From positions 1 through 64,000 of the forward strand of contig NZ_JACVOY010000008.1 of assembly GCF_018882185.1 (NCBI RefSeq): a stretch of DNA of 64,000 bases, given 5' to 3'. Positions within the stretch are counted from its first letter, which is position 1; each line of letters starts with the position of its first letter. The notes beneath the pieces are model-generated. The model worked only from the letters and a program-made list of their open reading frames with translations, was not told where the DNA came from and searched no databases. Of this stretch, positions 17,863 to 26,452 are shown piece after piece. This DNA is from Polynucleobacter sp. AP-Latsch-80-C2. GTDB taxonomy: Bacteria; Pseudomonadota; Gammaproteobacteria; Burkholderiales; Burkholderiaceae. A program made the position numbers and the translations under genes.

Positions 17863-18871
17863 CTCTTCCCAAGAGCTAGATCAGCGCCTGCAAAACCCCT
17901 GTGTTTTGATTACGGGCGCTACTGGTTTTGTGGGTAGCCGATTAGCAAGCTTCTTGAGTACGCAATTTCCCGAGATGGAGTTGCGCCTTGCAGTTCGTCA
18001 TCGTCCGGATGAGCTTGAAGTTCCCGGTGTATTACCTATAGGGTCCATTGAGGTAGTAGGAGACATCAATCCTCATACCAATTGGACGGATGCACTAGAC
18101 GGGGTAGATGTAGTCATTCATCTAGCCGCACGCGTACATGTCATGAATGATGTAGCGCGGGATCCTCTTGAGGAATATCGCAATGCCAATACTTTTGCTA
18201 CTATTCATCTTGCACAAGAAGCTGCTAAAGCAGGTGTCAAGCGTTTTATCTATTTGAGTTCTATCAAGGTTAACGGTGAAGAGACTTCTTCTGGTCAATC
18301 TTATTCAGAGGATTCAATACCGGCACCAATCGATCCTTATGGCGTGAGCAAGTGGGAAGCAGAGCTTGGCCTAGAAAAAGTTTGCGCCCAGACCGGTATG
18401 GAATTTGTGATTATTCGCCCACCACTCATTTATGGTCCGGGTGTTAAGGCGAACTTCCAAAAACTCATGGGGCTGGTTTCAAAAGGCATGCCGCTTCCAT
18501 TGGGCGCCACTCATAACCAGCGCAGCATGTTGGCACTAGATAACTTGGTGAGCTTTATTGCTGAAGTAATGAAAAATCCCTTGGCAGCCAATCAACGCTT
18601 CTTGCTTTCTGATGGTGAAGATGTATCCACAACCCAATTGCTAAGACTCATCGCTAAAGGCATGGGTAAGTCAATTTGGCTGTTGCCAGCTCCGGCGTTT
18701 ATTCTCAGAGTTGCAGCAGAAGTGCTCGGCGCCTCTTCAGCTGCAGATCGCTTGCTTGGTTCTTTGCAAATCGACTCTAGTAAAGCACGACAATTACTGC
18801 ATTGGCAGCCACCATTATCTGTGGAAGAAGGTATTGCTATTGCTGCTCAATCGTATTTGAAAAACTCATGA
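17831..18871 (+). CDS. NAD-dependent sugar epimerase/reductase (WbpV/WreQ-like)
   Basis: The 346-residue protein is an extended SDR. The nucleotide loop is CVLITGATGFVGSRLA (about residue 24), then HLAARVHVMND, SSIKVNGE and the catalytic Y-x3-K in YGVSKWEAE. The HVMND and SSIKVNGE segments are characteristic of the WbpV group, which reduces UDP-4-keto-6-deoxy-GlcNAc to UDP-QuiNAc. A 4-epimerase role is the main alternative. The neighbours fit: the next gene is a phosphoglycosyltransferase (4-bp ATGA overlap) and the one after is a 4,6-dehydratase. The start is unclear: TTG at 17831 gives about 23 residues before the Rossmann loop, and a well-placed ATG just upstream is out of frame. Confidence 0.8.
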   Translation: MSLNLTEQSLNSSQELDQRLQNPCVLITGATGFVGSRLASFLSTQFPEMELRLAVRHRPDELEVPGVLPIGSIEVVGDINPHTNWTDALDGVDVVIHLAARVHVMNDVARDPLEEYRNANTFATIHLAQEAAKAGVKRFIYLSSIKVNGEETSSGQSYSEDSIPAPIDPYGVSKWEAELGLEKVCAQTGMEFVIIRPPLIYGPGVKANFQKLMGLVSKGMPLPLGATHNQRSMLALDNLVSFIAEVMKNPLAANQRFLLSDGEDVSTTQLLRLIAKGMGKSIWLLPAPAFILRVAAEVLGASSAADRLLGSLQIDSSKARQLLHWQPPLSVEEGIAIAAQSYLKNS

Positions 18872-19428
18872 AACGCATTGTTGACCTCATTCTCTTGTTG
18901 ATCGCCCTAGTATTTTTAGCGATCCCCATGTTGATCACTGCCATCATCGTGAAATTGACTTCACCTGGCCCCATTGTGTTTTGGTCTGATCGAGTGGGGC
19001 AGTACAACCGCATCTTCAGAATGCCAAAGTTCAGAACGATGCAAGTGAATACGCCTAATGTGGCTACCCATCTCTTGGTTGGCGCTGGCAGCTACCTGAC
19101 GCCTGTTGGCGGCTTCTTACGTAAATCGAGTCTGGATGAGTTGCCACAACTCTGGTCTGTTCTCGTCGGGGATATGAGTTTTGTTGGCCCAAGACCAGCT
19201 CTCTATAACCAAGAAGATCTGATTGCTATGAGGACCGAGCGGGGGGTGGAGGTATTGGTTCCCGGAATCACCGGTTGGGCCCAAGTCAACGGACGGGATG
19301 AGCTCGATTTGACTGAGAAGGTCAATTTGGATGCCCAGTACCTGCAAAAGCAGTCAACCAGCTTTGACTTTTACATCCTGTTCCTCACGGTCTTGAAGGT
19401 TTTCAGGCGTGAGGGCGTTTCTCACTAG
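18868..19428 (+). CDS. Initiating phosphoglycosyltransferase (bacterial sugar transferase, PglC/WreU-like)
   Basis: The 186-residue protein is a small monotopic phosphoglycosyltransferase. A single N-terminal hydrophobic segment (about 5-28) is followed by [21 protein letters not shown], the catalytic-region motif [26 protein letters not shown] and [13 protein letters not shown]. The adjacent D-E pair in the second motif forms the catalytic dyad of this family. It transfers a sugar-1-phosphate onto undecaprenyl phosphate, starting the glycan. I place the start at ATG 18868, inside the stop of the upstream gene (ATGA), because the family begins with this helix; the frame stays open further upstream. 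The likely sugar is QuiNAc or a relative, from its neighbours. Confidence 0.9.
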   Translation: MKRIVDLILLLIALVFLAIPMLITAIIVKLTSPGPIVFWSDRVGQYNRIFRMPKFRTMQVNTPNVATHLLVGAGSYLTPVGGFLRKSSLDELPQLWSVLVGDMSFVGPRPALYNQEDLIAMRTERGVEVLVPGITGWAQVNGRDELDLTEKVNLDAQYLQKQSTSFDFYILFLTVLKVFRREGVSH

Positions 19429-19474
19429 GCTGAGAAAATAATCACTAAAATGGCAGCAAACTGACAGGACTGTC

Positions 19475-21367
19475 ATGAAAAAGGAATTATTAGAGTTACC
19501 CCGTTGGGTGAAGCAGTTTGCAGCGATGCTGATCGATGTGGTGTGTGCTTTGCTGGCCACATGGCTAGCCTTTTCTTTGCGCCTTGATGAATGGCATGCG
19601 CTGATTGCTGAGCAAAAGATGGCCTACATCTTGGCTGTTGCTTTATCGATTCCTGTTTTCTTTCAATACGGTGTTTATAAAACCGTGCTCCGTTTTACTG
19701 GAGCGCACACCTTAGCTTTAATGAGTAAGGCGGTTGGTATTTATGGTGTGCTGTATTTCACTGCCATCTTTATGTTGGCCTCACCTTATATCTATCGCAG
19801 TATTGGTTTAGTGCAACCGATCATCATGTTTATCTTGATGGCGCTTGCACGAGTTGCAGCAAGTCTTGCTTTAGGCTTTAGATCCTATGGCAACAATGGG
19901 CGCCCTGTTCTTGGCACATTATTAATTTATGGCGCCGGTCATTCTGGGATGCAGATTGCTTCAGCGTTACGTCAATCAGGACAATACTTCTTAGCCGGTT
20001 ACATTGATGACAGTACGCAATATCAAGGTAGCAATATCAACGGCTTGATGGTGTATCCACCAAAAGAAATTACACGCTTAATTGATACGCATGGCGTCAC
20101 CGATATCTTGTTGGCGATGCCCTCCATTGATCGCGCAAGACGTAACGCCATTCTGAGCGACTTGCGTGAACTCCAGGTGCACGTACGTTCATTGCCTGAC
20201 TTAGTGGATTTGGCACAAGGCCATGTCACAGTCTTAGACATTAAAGAGTTGGATCCAGATGACCTCTTAGGGCGTGAGCCCGTTGCCCCTAACCGTGAAC
20301 TGATCGAGAAGAACATTCTGGGTAAGACCGTGCTGATTAGCGGGGCTGGCGGCAGTATTGGTTCGGAGCTCTGCAGACAAATATTGCAAGTAGGACCAAA
20401 ACAGTTGCTCTTACTAGACCATAGTGAATATGGCCTCTATGTCATTGAGTCCGAGTTGCGTGCTCAGCTTAATGCCAATCCACAACTCAAGACCGAACTC
20501 ATTCCACTATTGGGTAATGTCCGTGATGCTGAGCGTTTAGAGACAATCTTTACCAAATGGAAAATTGATACCGTCTATCACGCAGCGGCTTACAAACATG
20601 TACCGTTAGTTGAGCACAATCCTTCTGAAGGATTGCAGAACAACGTATTAGGCACTTTGAACTTGGCGCAAACTGCCAAGAAACATCGCACTGCAAACTT
20701 TGTCTTAATCAGTACTGATAAAGCGGTACGTCCAACGAATGTGATGGGCGCGACAAAACGTTTTGCTGAATTAGTTTTGCAAGCATTAGCCAATCAAGAA
20801 AATTCCAGCACCTGTTTTTCCATGGTGCGATTTGGTAATGTTTTGGGTTCCAGCGGTTCAGTAGTGCCATTGTTCCGCGAACAAATTAAAGCGGGTGGTC
20901 CAGTGACTTTGACCCATGCTGAAGTGACGCGCTATTTCATGACCATTCCGGAGGCGGCGCAGTTGGTGATTCAGGCTGGTGCGATGGCTAAGGGTGGTGA
21001 GGTATTTGTGCTGGATATGGGGCAACCCGTCAAAATTTACGACCTGGCTAAGCGCATGGTCGAGTTATCTGGTTTAAGTGTCAAAAACCCTGAGACCGGT
21101 GCTGGTGACATTGAAATCGTGGTTACTGGCCTGCGTCCGGGTGAAAAGCTCTATGAAGAGCTCCTCATTGGCGAAAATCCAACCTCTACCCCGCATCCAA
21201 GAATCATGATGGCTAGGGAGGACTTTTTGCCCTGGAGCGCCCTTGAGGCGGAATTAGCCTTGTTACAAGCGGGCCTGGCTAAGGGCGATTTTCAGGTGTT
21301 GGTAGATCAGTTGCAGCGCCTTGTGAACGGCTATCAGCCCTCGGGCAACTACAAGCCTGCTGCCTAG
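19475..21367 (+). CDS. Membrane-bound NDP-sugar 4,6-dehydratase (WbpM/CapD/FlaA1 family)
   Basis: The 630-residue protein has four N-terminal membrane helices (about 12-130), a CoA-binding-like Rossmann domain (LIYGAGHSGMQIA, about 150) and a catalytic SDR domain (VLISGAGGSIGSELC, about 288). The catalytic segment STDKAVRPTNVMGATKR has methionine in place of the usual tyrosine, as is normal for the large WbpM/PglF type. These enzymes convert UDP-GlcNAc to UDP-4-keto-6-deoxy-GlcNAc. With the WbpV-like reductase and phosphoglycosyltransferase upstream, it probably makes the first sugar of the chain. Length and motifs are those of a complete, active enzyme. The gap to the upstream gene is 46 bp. 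Confidence 0.9.
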   Translation: MKKELLELPRWVKQFAAMLIDVVCALLATWLAFSLRLDEWHALIAEQKMAYILAVALSIPVFFQYGVYKTVLRFTGAHTLALMSKAVGIYGVLYFTAIFMLASPYIYRSIGLVQPIIMFILMALARVAASLALGFRSYGNNGRPVLGTLLIYGAGHSGMQIASALRQSGQYFLAGYIDDSTQYQGSNINGLMVYPPKEITRLIDTHGVTDILLAMPSIDRARRNAILSDLRELQVHVRSLPDLVDLAQGHVTVLDIKELDPDDLLGREPVAPNRELIEKNILGKTVLISGAGGSIGSELCRQILQVGPKQLLLLDHSEYGLYVIESELRAQLNANPQLKTELIPLLGNVRDAERLETIFTKWKIDTVYHAAAYKHVPLVEHNPSEGLQNNVLGTLNLAQTAKKHRTANFVLISTDKAVRPTNVMGATKRFAELVLQALANQENSSTCFSMVRFGNVLGSSGSVVPLFREQIKAGGPVTLTHAEVTRYFMTIPEAAQLVIQAGAMAKGGEVFVLDMGQPVKIYDLAKRMVELSGLSVKNPETGAGDIEIVVTGLRPGEKLYEELLIGENPTSTPHPRIMMAREDFLPWSALEAELALLQAGLAKGDFQVLVDQLQRLVNGYQPSGNYKPAA

Positions 21368-21412
21368 GCCTAGGTATTCAATAGGCCTGCTTCAGGCTGT
21401 CATTTCTGGCGT

Positions 21413-21434
21413 ACTTTGACTTTATAATCAAAGT
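21413..21434 (+). promoter_or_regulatory. Candidate promoter -10 (TATAAT) inside a small inverted repeat
   Basis: A perfect TATAAT lies at 21423-21428, 42 bp before the SxtJ gene, within an inverted repeat ACTTTGA (21413-21419) / TCAAAGT (21428-21434). No good -35 is seen at 16-18 bp. The site could start transcription of the carbamoyltransferase module, with the repeat as an operator, but the evidence is modest. Confidence 0.35.
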
Positions 21435-21469
21435 CTTAGCAAATTTATAGAAATTGCCATTTAAAGCCT

Positions 21470-21889
21470 ATGAGTAGTCAATCAGATTCCCTACACGGTT
21501 CAAAGCTGCCTTCCGAGCGGACCTTTGGTTTCGTCTTTACCGGAATCTTCCTCATCCTGGCTGGATACCTCTGGTATCACAACGGTAAGCCAGTAGCCAT
21601 TCAGGTCTTTTTGGTTCTAGCAGTTACTTTCTTAGCTTTCACCATTTTCATGCCGATTGTGCTGCGTCCTTTAAACAAGGCTTGGTACCAATTGGGCTTA
21701 TTGATGGGCCGTGTAGTGAGCCCAATCGTTCTAGGCATTTTGTTTTTTATTCTGATTACACCGATCGCTATTGTGATGCGCTTGGCAGGTAGAGATCCTT
21801 TGAAGTTGCGTAAGCAAGATGTTCAGTCCCATTGGATTGATCGTGCGCCACCCGGACCATCTTCCGAATCATTTAAAGATCAGTTCTAA
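21470..21889 (+). CDS. SxtJ-family small membrane protein
   Basis: The 139-residue protein has three or four hydrophobic helices and ends with the RLAGRDPLKL segment and a short polar tail that I associate with the SxtJ family. The family is named for a gene in the saxitoxin cluster of cyanobacteria and has no established function. It is found beside carbamoyltransferases of the NodU/CmcH type, as here. It is followed after 36 bp by a tiny DUF5989-like protein and then by the carbamoyltransferase, all on one strand. It may anchor or present the carbamoylation machinery at the membrane; that is inference. Confidence 0.8.
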   Translation: MSSQSDSLHGSKLPSERTFGFVFTGIFLILAGYLWYHNGKPVAIQVFLVLAVTFLAFTIFMPIVLRPLNKAWYQLGLLMGRVVSPIVLGILFFILITPIAIVMRLAGRDPLKLRKQDVQSHWIDRAPPGPSSESFKDQF

Positions 21890-21925
21890 ACCATATTTAG
21901 TAAATCGAAATTACAGAGGTTATCT

Positions 21926-22078
21926 ATGTCATTCATCAAAGAGTTATGGAAATTTTTAAGAGTTCGTAAGAAGTTATGGCTCCTGCCAATTATTGTTGTC
22001 ATGGTGGTCTTGGGTGGCTTGTTGTTGTTGGCTGCTAAGAGTTCAGTGGTAGCACCATTCATTTACACCTTGTTCTAA
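21926..22078 (+). CDS. DUF5989-like 50-residue single-helix protein
   Basis: A 50-codon gene with ATG at 21926 and stop TAA at 22076-22078, preceded by AGAGG six bases upstream. The product begins with a basic amphipathic stretch (MSFIKELWKFLRVRKKLWLL), then one strong membrane helix, and ends AAKSSVVAPFIYTLF. This pattern matches the small proteins annotated DUF5989 that sit between SxtJ and carbamoyltransferase genes. The position exactly between those two, the good ribosome site and the coding-type third-base pattern argue that it is real. Function unknown; probably a membrane partner of its neighbours. Confidence 0.8.
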   Translation: MSFIKELWKFLRVRKKLWLLPIIVVMVVLGGLLLLAAKSSVVAPFIYTLF

Positions 22079-22106
22079 GAACAAAGACAGAAGAATTGCT
22101 ACGCGC

Positions 22107-23948
22107 ATGAAGATACTGGGAATCTCCGCTTACTACCACGACTCAGCCGCTTGCTTAGTCGTTGATGGCGAGGTGGTAGCAGCCGCTCAAGAAGAGCGCT
22201 TTACTCGTAAGAAGCATGATCAAGCTTTTCCAAGCAATGCGATTAACTATTGCTTAACTGAAGTTGGTTGTACTCCAGCCGATATCGATTATGTTGTTTT
22301 CTACGACAAGCCATTCTTAAAGTTTGAGCGTTTGCTAGAGACTTATCTGGCATATGCCCCAGTAGGTTTTAAATCTTTTGCTACAGCATTACCAGTTTGG
22401 TTAACCGATAAGCTTTTTCAGAAATCAGTTATTACTGGCGCCCTCAAAGACTTGTGGGGCAAGGATATTGACTGGGAAGCACGTTTGCTCTTTTCTGAGC
22501 ATCACTTAAGTCACGCTGCTAGCGCATTCTTCCCATCGCCATTTGAAGATGCTGCCATTCTCACGATGGACGGCGTAGGCGAGTGGACAACGACTTCCTT
22601 AGCAATTGGCCATGGCAATAAGCTTGAAGTCCATAAAGAAATTCATTTCCCGCATTCATTAGGACTACTCTACTCAGCCATTACTTATTACACCGGCTTT
22701 AAAGTGAACTCTGGTGAGTACAAGGTCATGGGCTTGGCGCCTTATGGCGAGCCAAAGTATGCGCAGCTCATTAAAGATAATCTCATCGACATTAAAGAAG
22801 ATGGCTCATTCGCTTTAGACATGAGTTATTTCAATTACTGTACTGGTCTGACAATGACCAATGAGAAGTTTGATAAGTTATTTGGTGGCCCACGTCGTGC
22901 AGAAGAAGCAATCCTGACTCAACGTGAGATGGATTTGGCTGCTTCGATTCAGGCGGTTACTGAAGAGGTAGTGATCAAGTTGGCGCGTGGTATTCGTAAA
23001 TCCACTGGTCAAACCAATTTATGTCTTGCTGGCGGTGTAGCGCTCAACTGTGTTGCTAATGGCAAGCTATTACGTGAAAACATTTTTGACAATATTTGGA
23101 TTCAGCCTGCTGCAGGTGATGCTGGTGGCGCGGTTGGTGCTGCATTAGCGGCTTACTACATGATGTTGGGCTTGCCACGAAAAGTGGATCCAGCATTGCA
23201 AGATGGCATGAAGGGCTCTTACTTGGGGCCTGAGTTTGCTCAACCAGATATTGAGCAACGTTTGACTGCTGCTGGTGCGAAGTTCACCAATCACTCCGAT
23301 GAAGAAATCATTGCTTTAACTGCTCAAGCATTGGCAGATGGCAAAGCGGTAGGTTGGCATCAAGGTCGTATGGAGTTTGGCCCGCGCTCATTGGGTGGCC
23401 GCTCTATCTTGGCAGATGCTCGTTCTCCATCAGCGCAAAAATTATTGAACCTGAAGGTTAAGTATCGCGAGTCCTTTAGACCATTTGCACCTAGCGTTCT
23501 GCGTGAAGATGTCTCAGAGTGGTTTGATATCAATACTGACAGTCCATACATGCTCTTAGTTGCTGACGTCAACGAATCTAAGCGCCTGGCAATGACTGAA
23601 GAGCAACAGAAGCTCTTTGGTATCGAAAAGCTCAATGTGCCTCGTTCTGAAATTCCTGCGGTAACGCACGTGGATTATTCAGCACGCATACAAACCATTC
23701 ACAAGCAGACCAATCCGAAATACCATGCCTTGGTGAGTAAGTTCAAAGAGCTTACTGGTTGCCCAGTAGTGGTGAATACTTCGTTTAACGTACGCGGTGA
23801 GCCGATTGTCTGCACGCCAGAAGATGCGTTCCGCTGCTTAATGGGTACCGAGATTGAATTCTTGGTAGTAGGTAACTCCATCATGCGCAAAGAAGATCAA
23901 GACGAGTCTCTTAAGCTCGATTACAAAAACGCTTATGAGTTGGATTAA
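22107..23948 (+). CDS. O-carbamoyltransferase (NodU/CmcH/TobZ family)
   Basis: The 613-residue protein has the two-part family architecture. An N-terminal Kae1-like domain starts MKILGISAYYHDSAACLVV and carries the metal-site region SEHHLSHAASAFFPSP, then LTMDGVGEW. A C-terminal YrdC-like domain contains GRMEFGPRSLGGRSILAD and FRPFAPSVLRED. Such enzymes make a carbamoyl-adenylate from carbamoyl phosphate and ATP and move the carbamoyl group to a sugar hydroxyl. The family acts in the cytoplasm, so a nucleotide sugar or lipid-linked glycan is the likely substrate. It follows SxtJ and DUF5989 and precedes a membrane-anchored SGNH protein; all four are probably co-transcribed. Confidence 0.9.
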   Translation: MKILGISAYYHDSAACLVVDGEVVAAAQEERFTRKKHDQAFPSNAINYCLTEVGCTPADIDYVVFYDKPFLKFERLLETYLAYAPVGFKSFATALPVWLTDKLFQKSVITGALKDLWGKDIDWEARLLFSEHHLSHAASAFFPSPFEDAAILTMDGVGEWTTTSLAIGHGNKLEVHKEIHFPHSLGLLYSAITYYTGFKVNSGEYKVMGLAPYGEPKYAQLIKDNLIDIKEDGSFALDMSYFNYCTGLTMTNEKFDKLFGGPRRAEEAILTQREMDLAASIQAVTEEVVIKLARGIRKSTGQTNLCLAGGVALNCVANGKLLRENIFDNIWIQPAAGDAGGAVGAALAAYYMMLGLPRKVDPALQDGMKGSYLGPEFAQPDIEQRLTAAGAKFTNHSDEEIIALTAQALADGKAVGWHQGRMEFGPRSLGGRSILADARSPSAQKLLNLKVKYRESFRPFAPSVLREDVSEWFDINTDSPYMLLVADVNESKRLAMTEEQQKLFGIEKLNVPRSEIPAVTHVDYSARIQTIHKQTNPKYHALVSKFKELTGCPVVVNTSFNVRGEPIVCTPEDAFRCLMGTEIEFLVVGNSIMRKEDQDESLKLDYKNAYELD

Positions 23949-24002
23949 GTTAGATAAAGTTCAATCGAATTTAATCCAATAACCATTCGATACGGGATAT
24001 CA

Positions 24003-25226
24003 ATGAAGACGCTGAAAAAACTCCTATTCCCAGCAATCTTAGCGGCCTTGGCCGCTTATTTATTTTTTAATGCCTACACACAGCGCAGTGTCGCTAGTTT
24101 CTTGTGGGCATTCAGTGTGGTGCTGATGGCGCTTGCTGCATTAACCAGCTTTCTACGTAATACCGTCATCATGACCATTTCGATTGTGGTGACTTTGGCT
24201 ATTGCTGAAACAGCCTTAGGTTATTTACCTGCCTTAATTGCCAAGAAACCAGATTCCGGCATCAATACTGCTAAAGATAAATCGATCTTTGCTTATTTTG
24301 ATAGTGCCCAGACTTACAACACCCCTGCATATTGGCATTTAGGGCAGTTTGGTAGCCAGCCAAAACCTGGCGTCTTTACAGCGAAGAAGATTGCCTCTAA
24401 TGGCGATGTGCTTTATGACACGGTATTTACTATTGGTCCTGATGGATTTAGGGTGACGCCAAAGTATGGCGATAAACAACCCCATCGCATTAACTTCCTC
24501 GGTGACTCATTCACCTTTGGTGAAGGCGTTGCAGATAACGAGACCATGGCCTATTACGTTGGTGATTTGGTTAACAGTCAAAAGCAGGGCGCTAAGTGGG
24601 CGCCATTAGAAGTGAAGAACTATGGCATTCATGGTTGGGGCATTCATCAAGGCTTAGCAGTGTTACAGAGCGACCTCGATACCAAAGCCAATCTCAATTT
24701 TGTTCTGACTGCGCCTTGGCATGCTAGCCGAGTAGGCTGTGCCGACTTCTTTAGCCTAGGCTCACCAAAGTATCAATTGCAATCCGATGGCCTGGTAAAG
24801 CGTGATGGCTACTGTCGTTCCTTTGGCTGGGTGGAGCATTCTCCTAAAGCGCTGCGCGGACTCATTACCTCATCAAAGGTATTTAACTTGATCCAGGATA
24901 GTCTCCTCGTAACTTCTGATCAAGATAAGCAACTAGAAATCTACCTCGGTGTTCTCAAGACGATTGCCGCAGAATCTAAAAAACGTGGTGAAGACTTAGT
25001 GGTGGGCTTTATTAAAGCGGATGATCAGTGGTTTGTTGGCACTTACAACAATGCAAAAGTCATCGCTGCCATTAAAGGTATGGGTATCAATGTGATTGAT
25101 ATGACTCTAGCTGATAAGAATGAGCTGCTTGCTCGCAATTACTACATTCATGAGCTTGATAAGCATCCAACTGGTGCTGCTAACTTAGCACGCGCCAAGC
25201 TCTTGATGAATAACGTTGCTCAGTAA
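24003..25226 (+). CDS. Membrane-anchored SGNH-hydrolase-like protein
   Basis: The 407-residue protein has two or three N-terminal hydrophobic helices (to about residue 78) and a large soluble domain with SGNH signatures: NFLGDSFTFGEG (nucleophile serine, block I) around residue 165 and a late D-x-H in ELDKHPTGAAN near 388. It should act in the periplasm as an esterase or O-acyltransferase on glycans. It is 54 bp after the carbamoyltransferase and appears to be the fourth member of a module with SxtJ and DUF5989. The substrate is not predictable. Block III is not clearly seen, so catalytic competence is probable but not certain. Confidence 0.72.
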   Translation: MKTLKKLLFPAILAALAAYLFFNAYTQRSVASFLWAFSVVLMALAALTSFLRNTVIMTISIVVTLAIAETALGYLPALIAKKPDSGINTAKDKSIFAYFDSAQTYNTPAYWHLGQFGSQPKPGVFTAKKIASNGDVLYDTVFTIGPDGFRVTPKYGDKQPHRINFLGDSFTFGEGVADNETMAYYVGDLVNSQKQGAKWAPLEVKNYGIHGWGIHQGLAVLQSDLDTKANLNFVLTAPWHASRVGCADFFSLGSPKYQLQSDGLVKRDGYCRSFGWVEHSPKALRGLITSSKVFNLIQDSLLVTSDQDKQLEIYLGVLKTIAAESKKRGEDLVVGFIKADDQWFVGTYNNAKVIAAIKGMGINVIDMTLADKNELLARNYYIHELDKHPTGAANLARAKLLMNNVAQ

Positions 25227-25270
25227 GCAAGTATCCAAGAAATTAGCCAAGTAAATCAGCCCGCCTATTC

Positions 25271-26440
25271 ATGAGCTCACGTAAATTTTCCGCCTTAGGG
25301 CTCTTGAGTTTGGCGTTGCTCTGCGCAATTCTGTATTTTTACTTTATCCGCGTTAATGAGATTCAGTTTGAATTTAGAAATCATGGATACATCACAGGTG
25401 ATTGGTTGATCAATTACACCAATGGCCTTGTTCGTAGAGGTCTCTTTGGTGAGATTGCTATGCAGACCCATCGCTGGTTTGGTAACAGCCCGATTGAAGC
25501 GGTGCTAACCAGTAAATATCTGGCTTACGGCATTCTGTGTGGCTCCATCCTGCTACTGGCGATTGTGAAGGGTATTGGCTTAATCGAGATTTTGTTCTTG
25601 ATTTCTCCTTGGGCCTTGATGTTTGACCTCAATGACCCAGAAGGCTCTGGTAGAAAAGAAATTCTGATCTTCGCCAGCTTTGCCTTATTTGCATTACTGC
25701 AAGTCTTTAGCAAGTCCCCACCTAAATCGATATTCAAGCGCTGGGATTTTTACTATCTCTTGATGGTGATGGCAGCCATTGCCTTTACCCATGAGGGTTT
25801 GATTTTCTTCTTCCCTTTCTTTTATTTGCCGCTGTATCTCAAGCGTGGATTTAATAAAAGCGATTTTCTGACATTCTTTATTCCGTACCTTGTTTCATTA
25901 CTGGTTTTGGTAGTGCTGTATTTCTTTTTCAAAGGCAATAAAGAGATCGCTGATGCAATTTGCAGCAGCCTTAATCCCTGGAGTGTTAATGGATCCCTGG
26001 GATGCGATGCCATTCACCTTCTGGCTGGTACGCATCCTAAGGCGCATATCGGCTTTATCAAGTCCTTTACGCCTCTACTGTTGCTCACCATGATCCCCAT
26101 CTACTGCTATGGCCGATGGATTGTGGGGCTCGCAAAGCATCACCTGTTCCTAGCAATGGCGATTCCTCTTATTCTGACGGTACCGCTGTATGGCATTGCG
26201 ATTGATTTGGGCCGGTGGATTCATATTTCTGGACTACTGTTTTTTATTACCTTCTTTAGTCTGAAAGGTACTGGAGCGCCACTTCGTAAGCCATCTCTCA
26301 TTACCATCATGCTAGTACTTTGCTTAGCCGTGCCTTATACCTTCTATTGGCGTATTCCCCATACGGTTGGCGAGAACAAGGTTTTCTTCTGGTGGACCCA
26401 GGATCCTATTGGTTACCTACAAGCCTGGCATTTAAAGTAA
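25271..26440 (+). CDS. Unknown polytopic membrane protein of the polysaccharide locus
   Basis: The 389-residue protein has about ten helices. After the first helix there is a conserved-looking loop, YITGDWLINYTNGLVRRGL, whose acidic residue and arginine pair recall first loops of GT-C or EpsG/Wzy-like proteins. I do not recognise a named family. It is placed 45 bp after the SGNH gene and 13 bp before the second AT3-SGNH acyltransferase, so it is very likely part of the same transcript. A role as polymerase or membrane glycosyltransferase is possible from context. Confidence 0.55.
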   Translation: MSSRKFSALGLLSLALLCAILYFYFIRVNEIQFEFRNHGYITGDWLINYTNGLVRRGLFGEIAMQTHRWFGNSPIEAVLTSKYLAYGILCGSILLLAIVKGIGLIEILFLISPWALMFDLNDPEGSGRKEILIFASFALFALLQVFSKSPPKSIFKRWDFYYLLMVMAAIAFTHEGLIFFFPFFYLPLYLKRGFNKSDFLTFFIPYLVSLLVLVVLYFFFKGNKEIADAICSSLNPWSVNGSLGCDAIHLLAGTHPKAHIGFIKSFTPLLLLTMIPIYCYGRWIVGLAKHHLFLAMAIPLILTVPLYGIAIDLGRWIHISGLLFFITFFSLKGTGAPLRKPSLITIMLVLCLAVPYTFYWRIPHTVGENKVFFWWTQDPIGYLQAWHLK

Positions 26441-26452
26441 TTAAGTACATTC

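Noticed and set aside
18802-18867. N-terminal extension of the phosphoglycosyltransferase
   Set aside because: It reads cysteine-rich nonsense in another frame of the SDR gene; the ATGA overlap at 18868 gives the normal family start.
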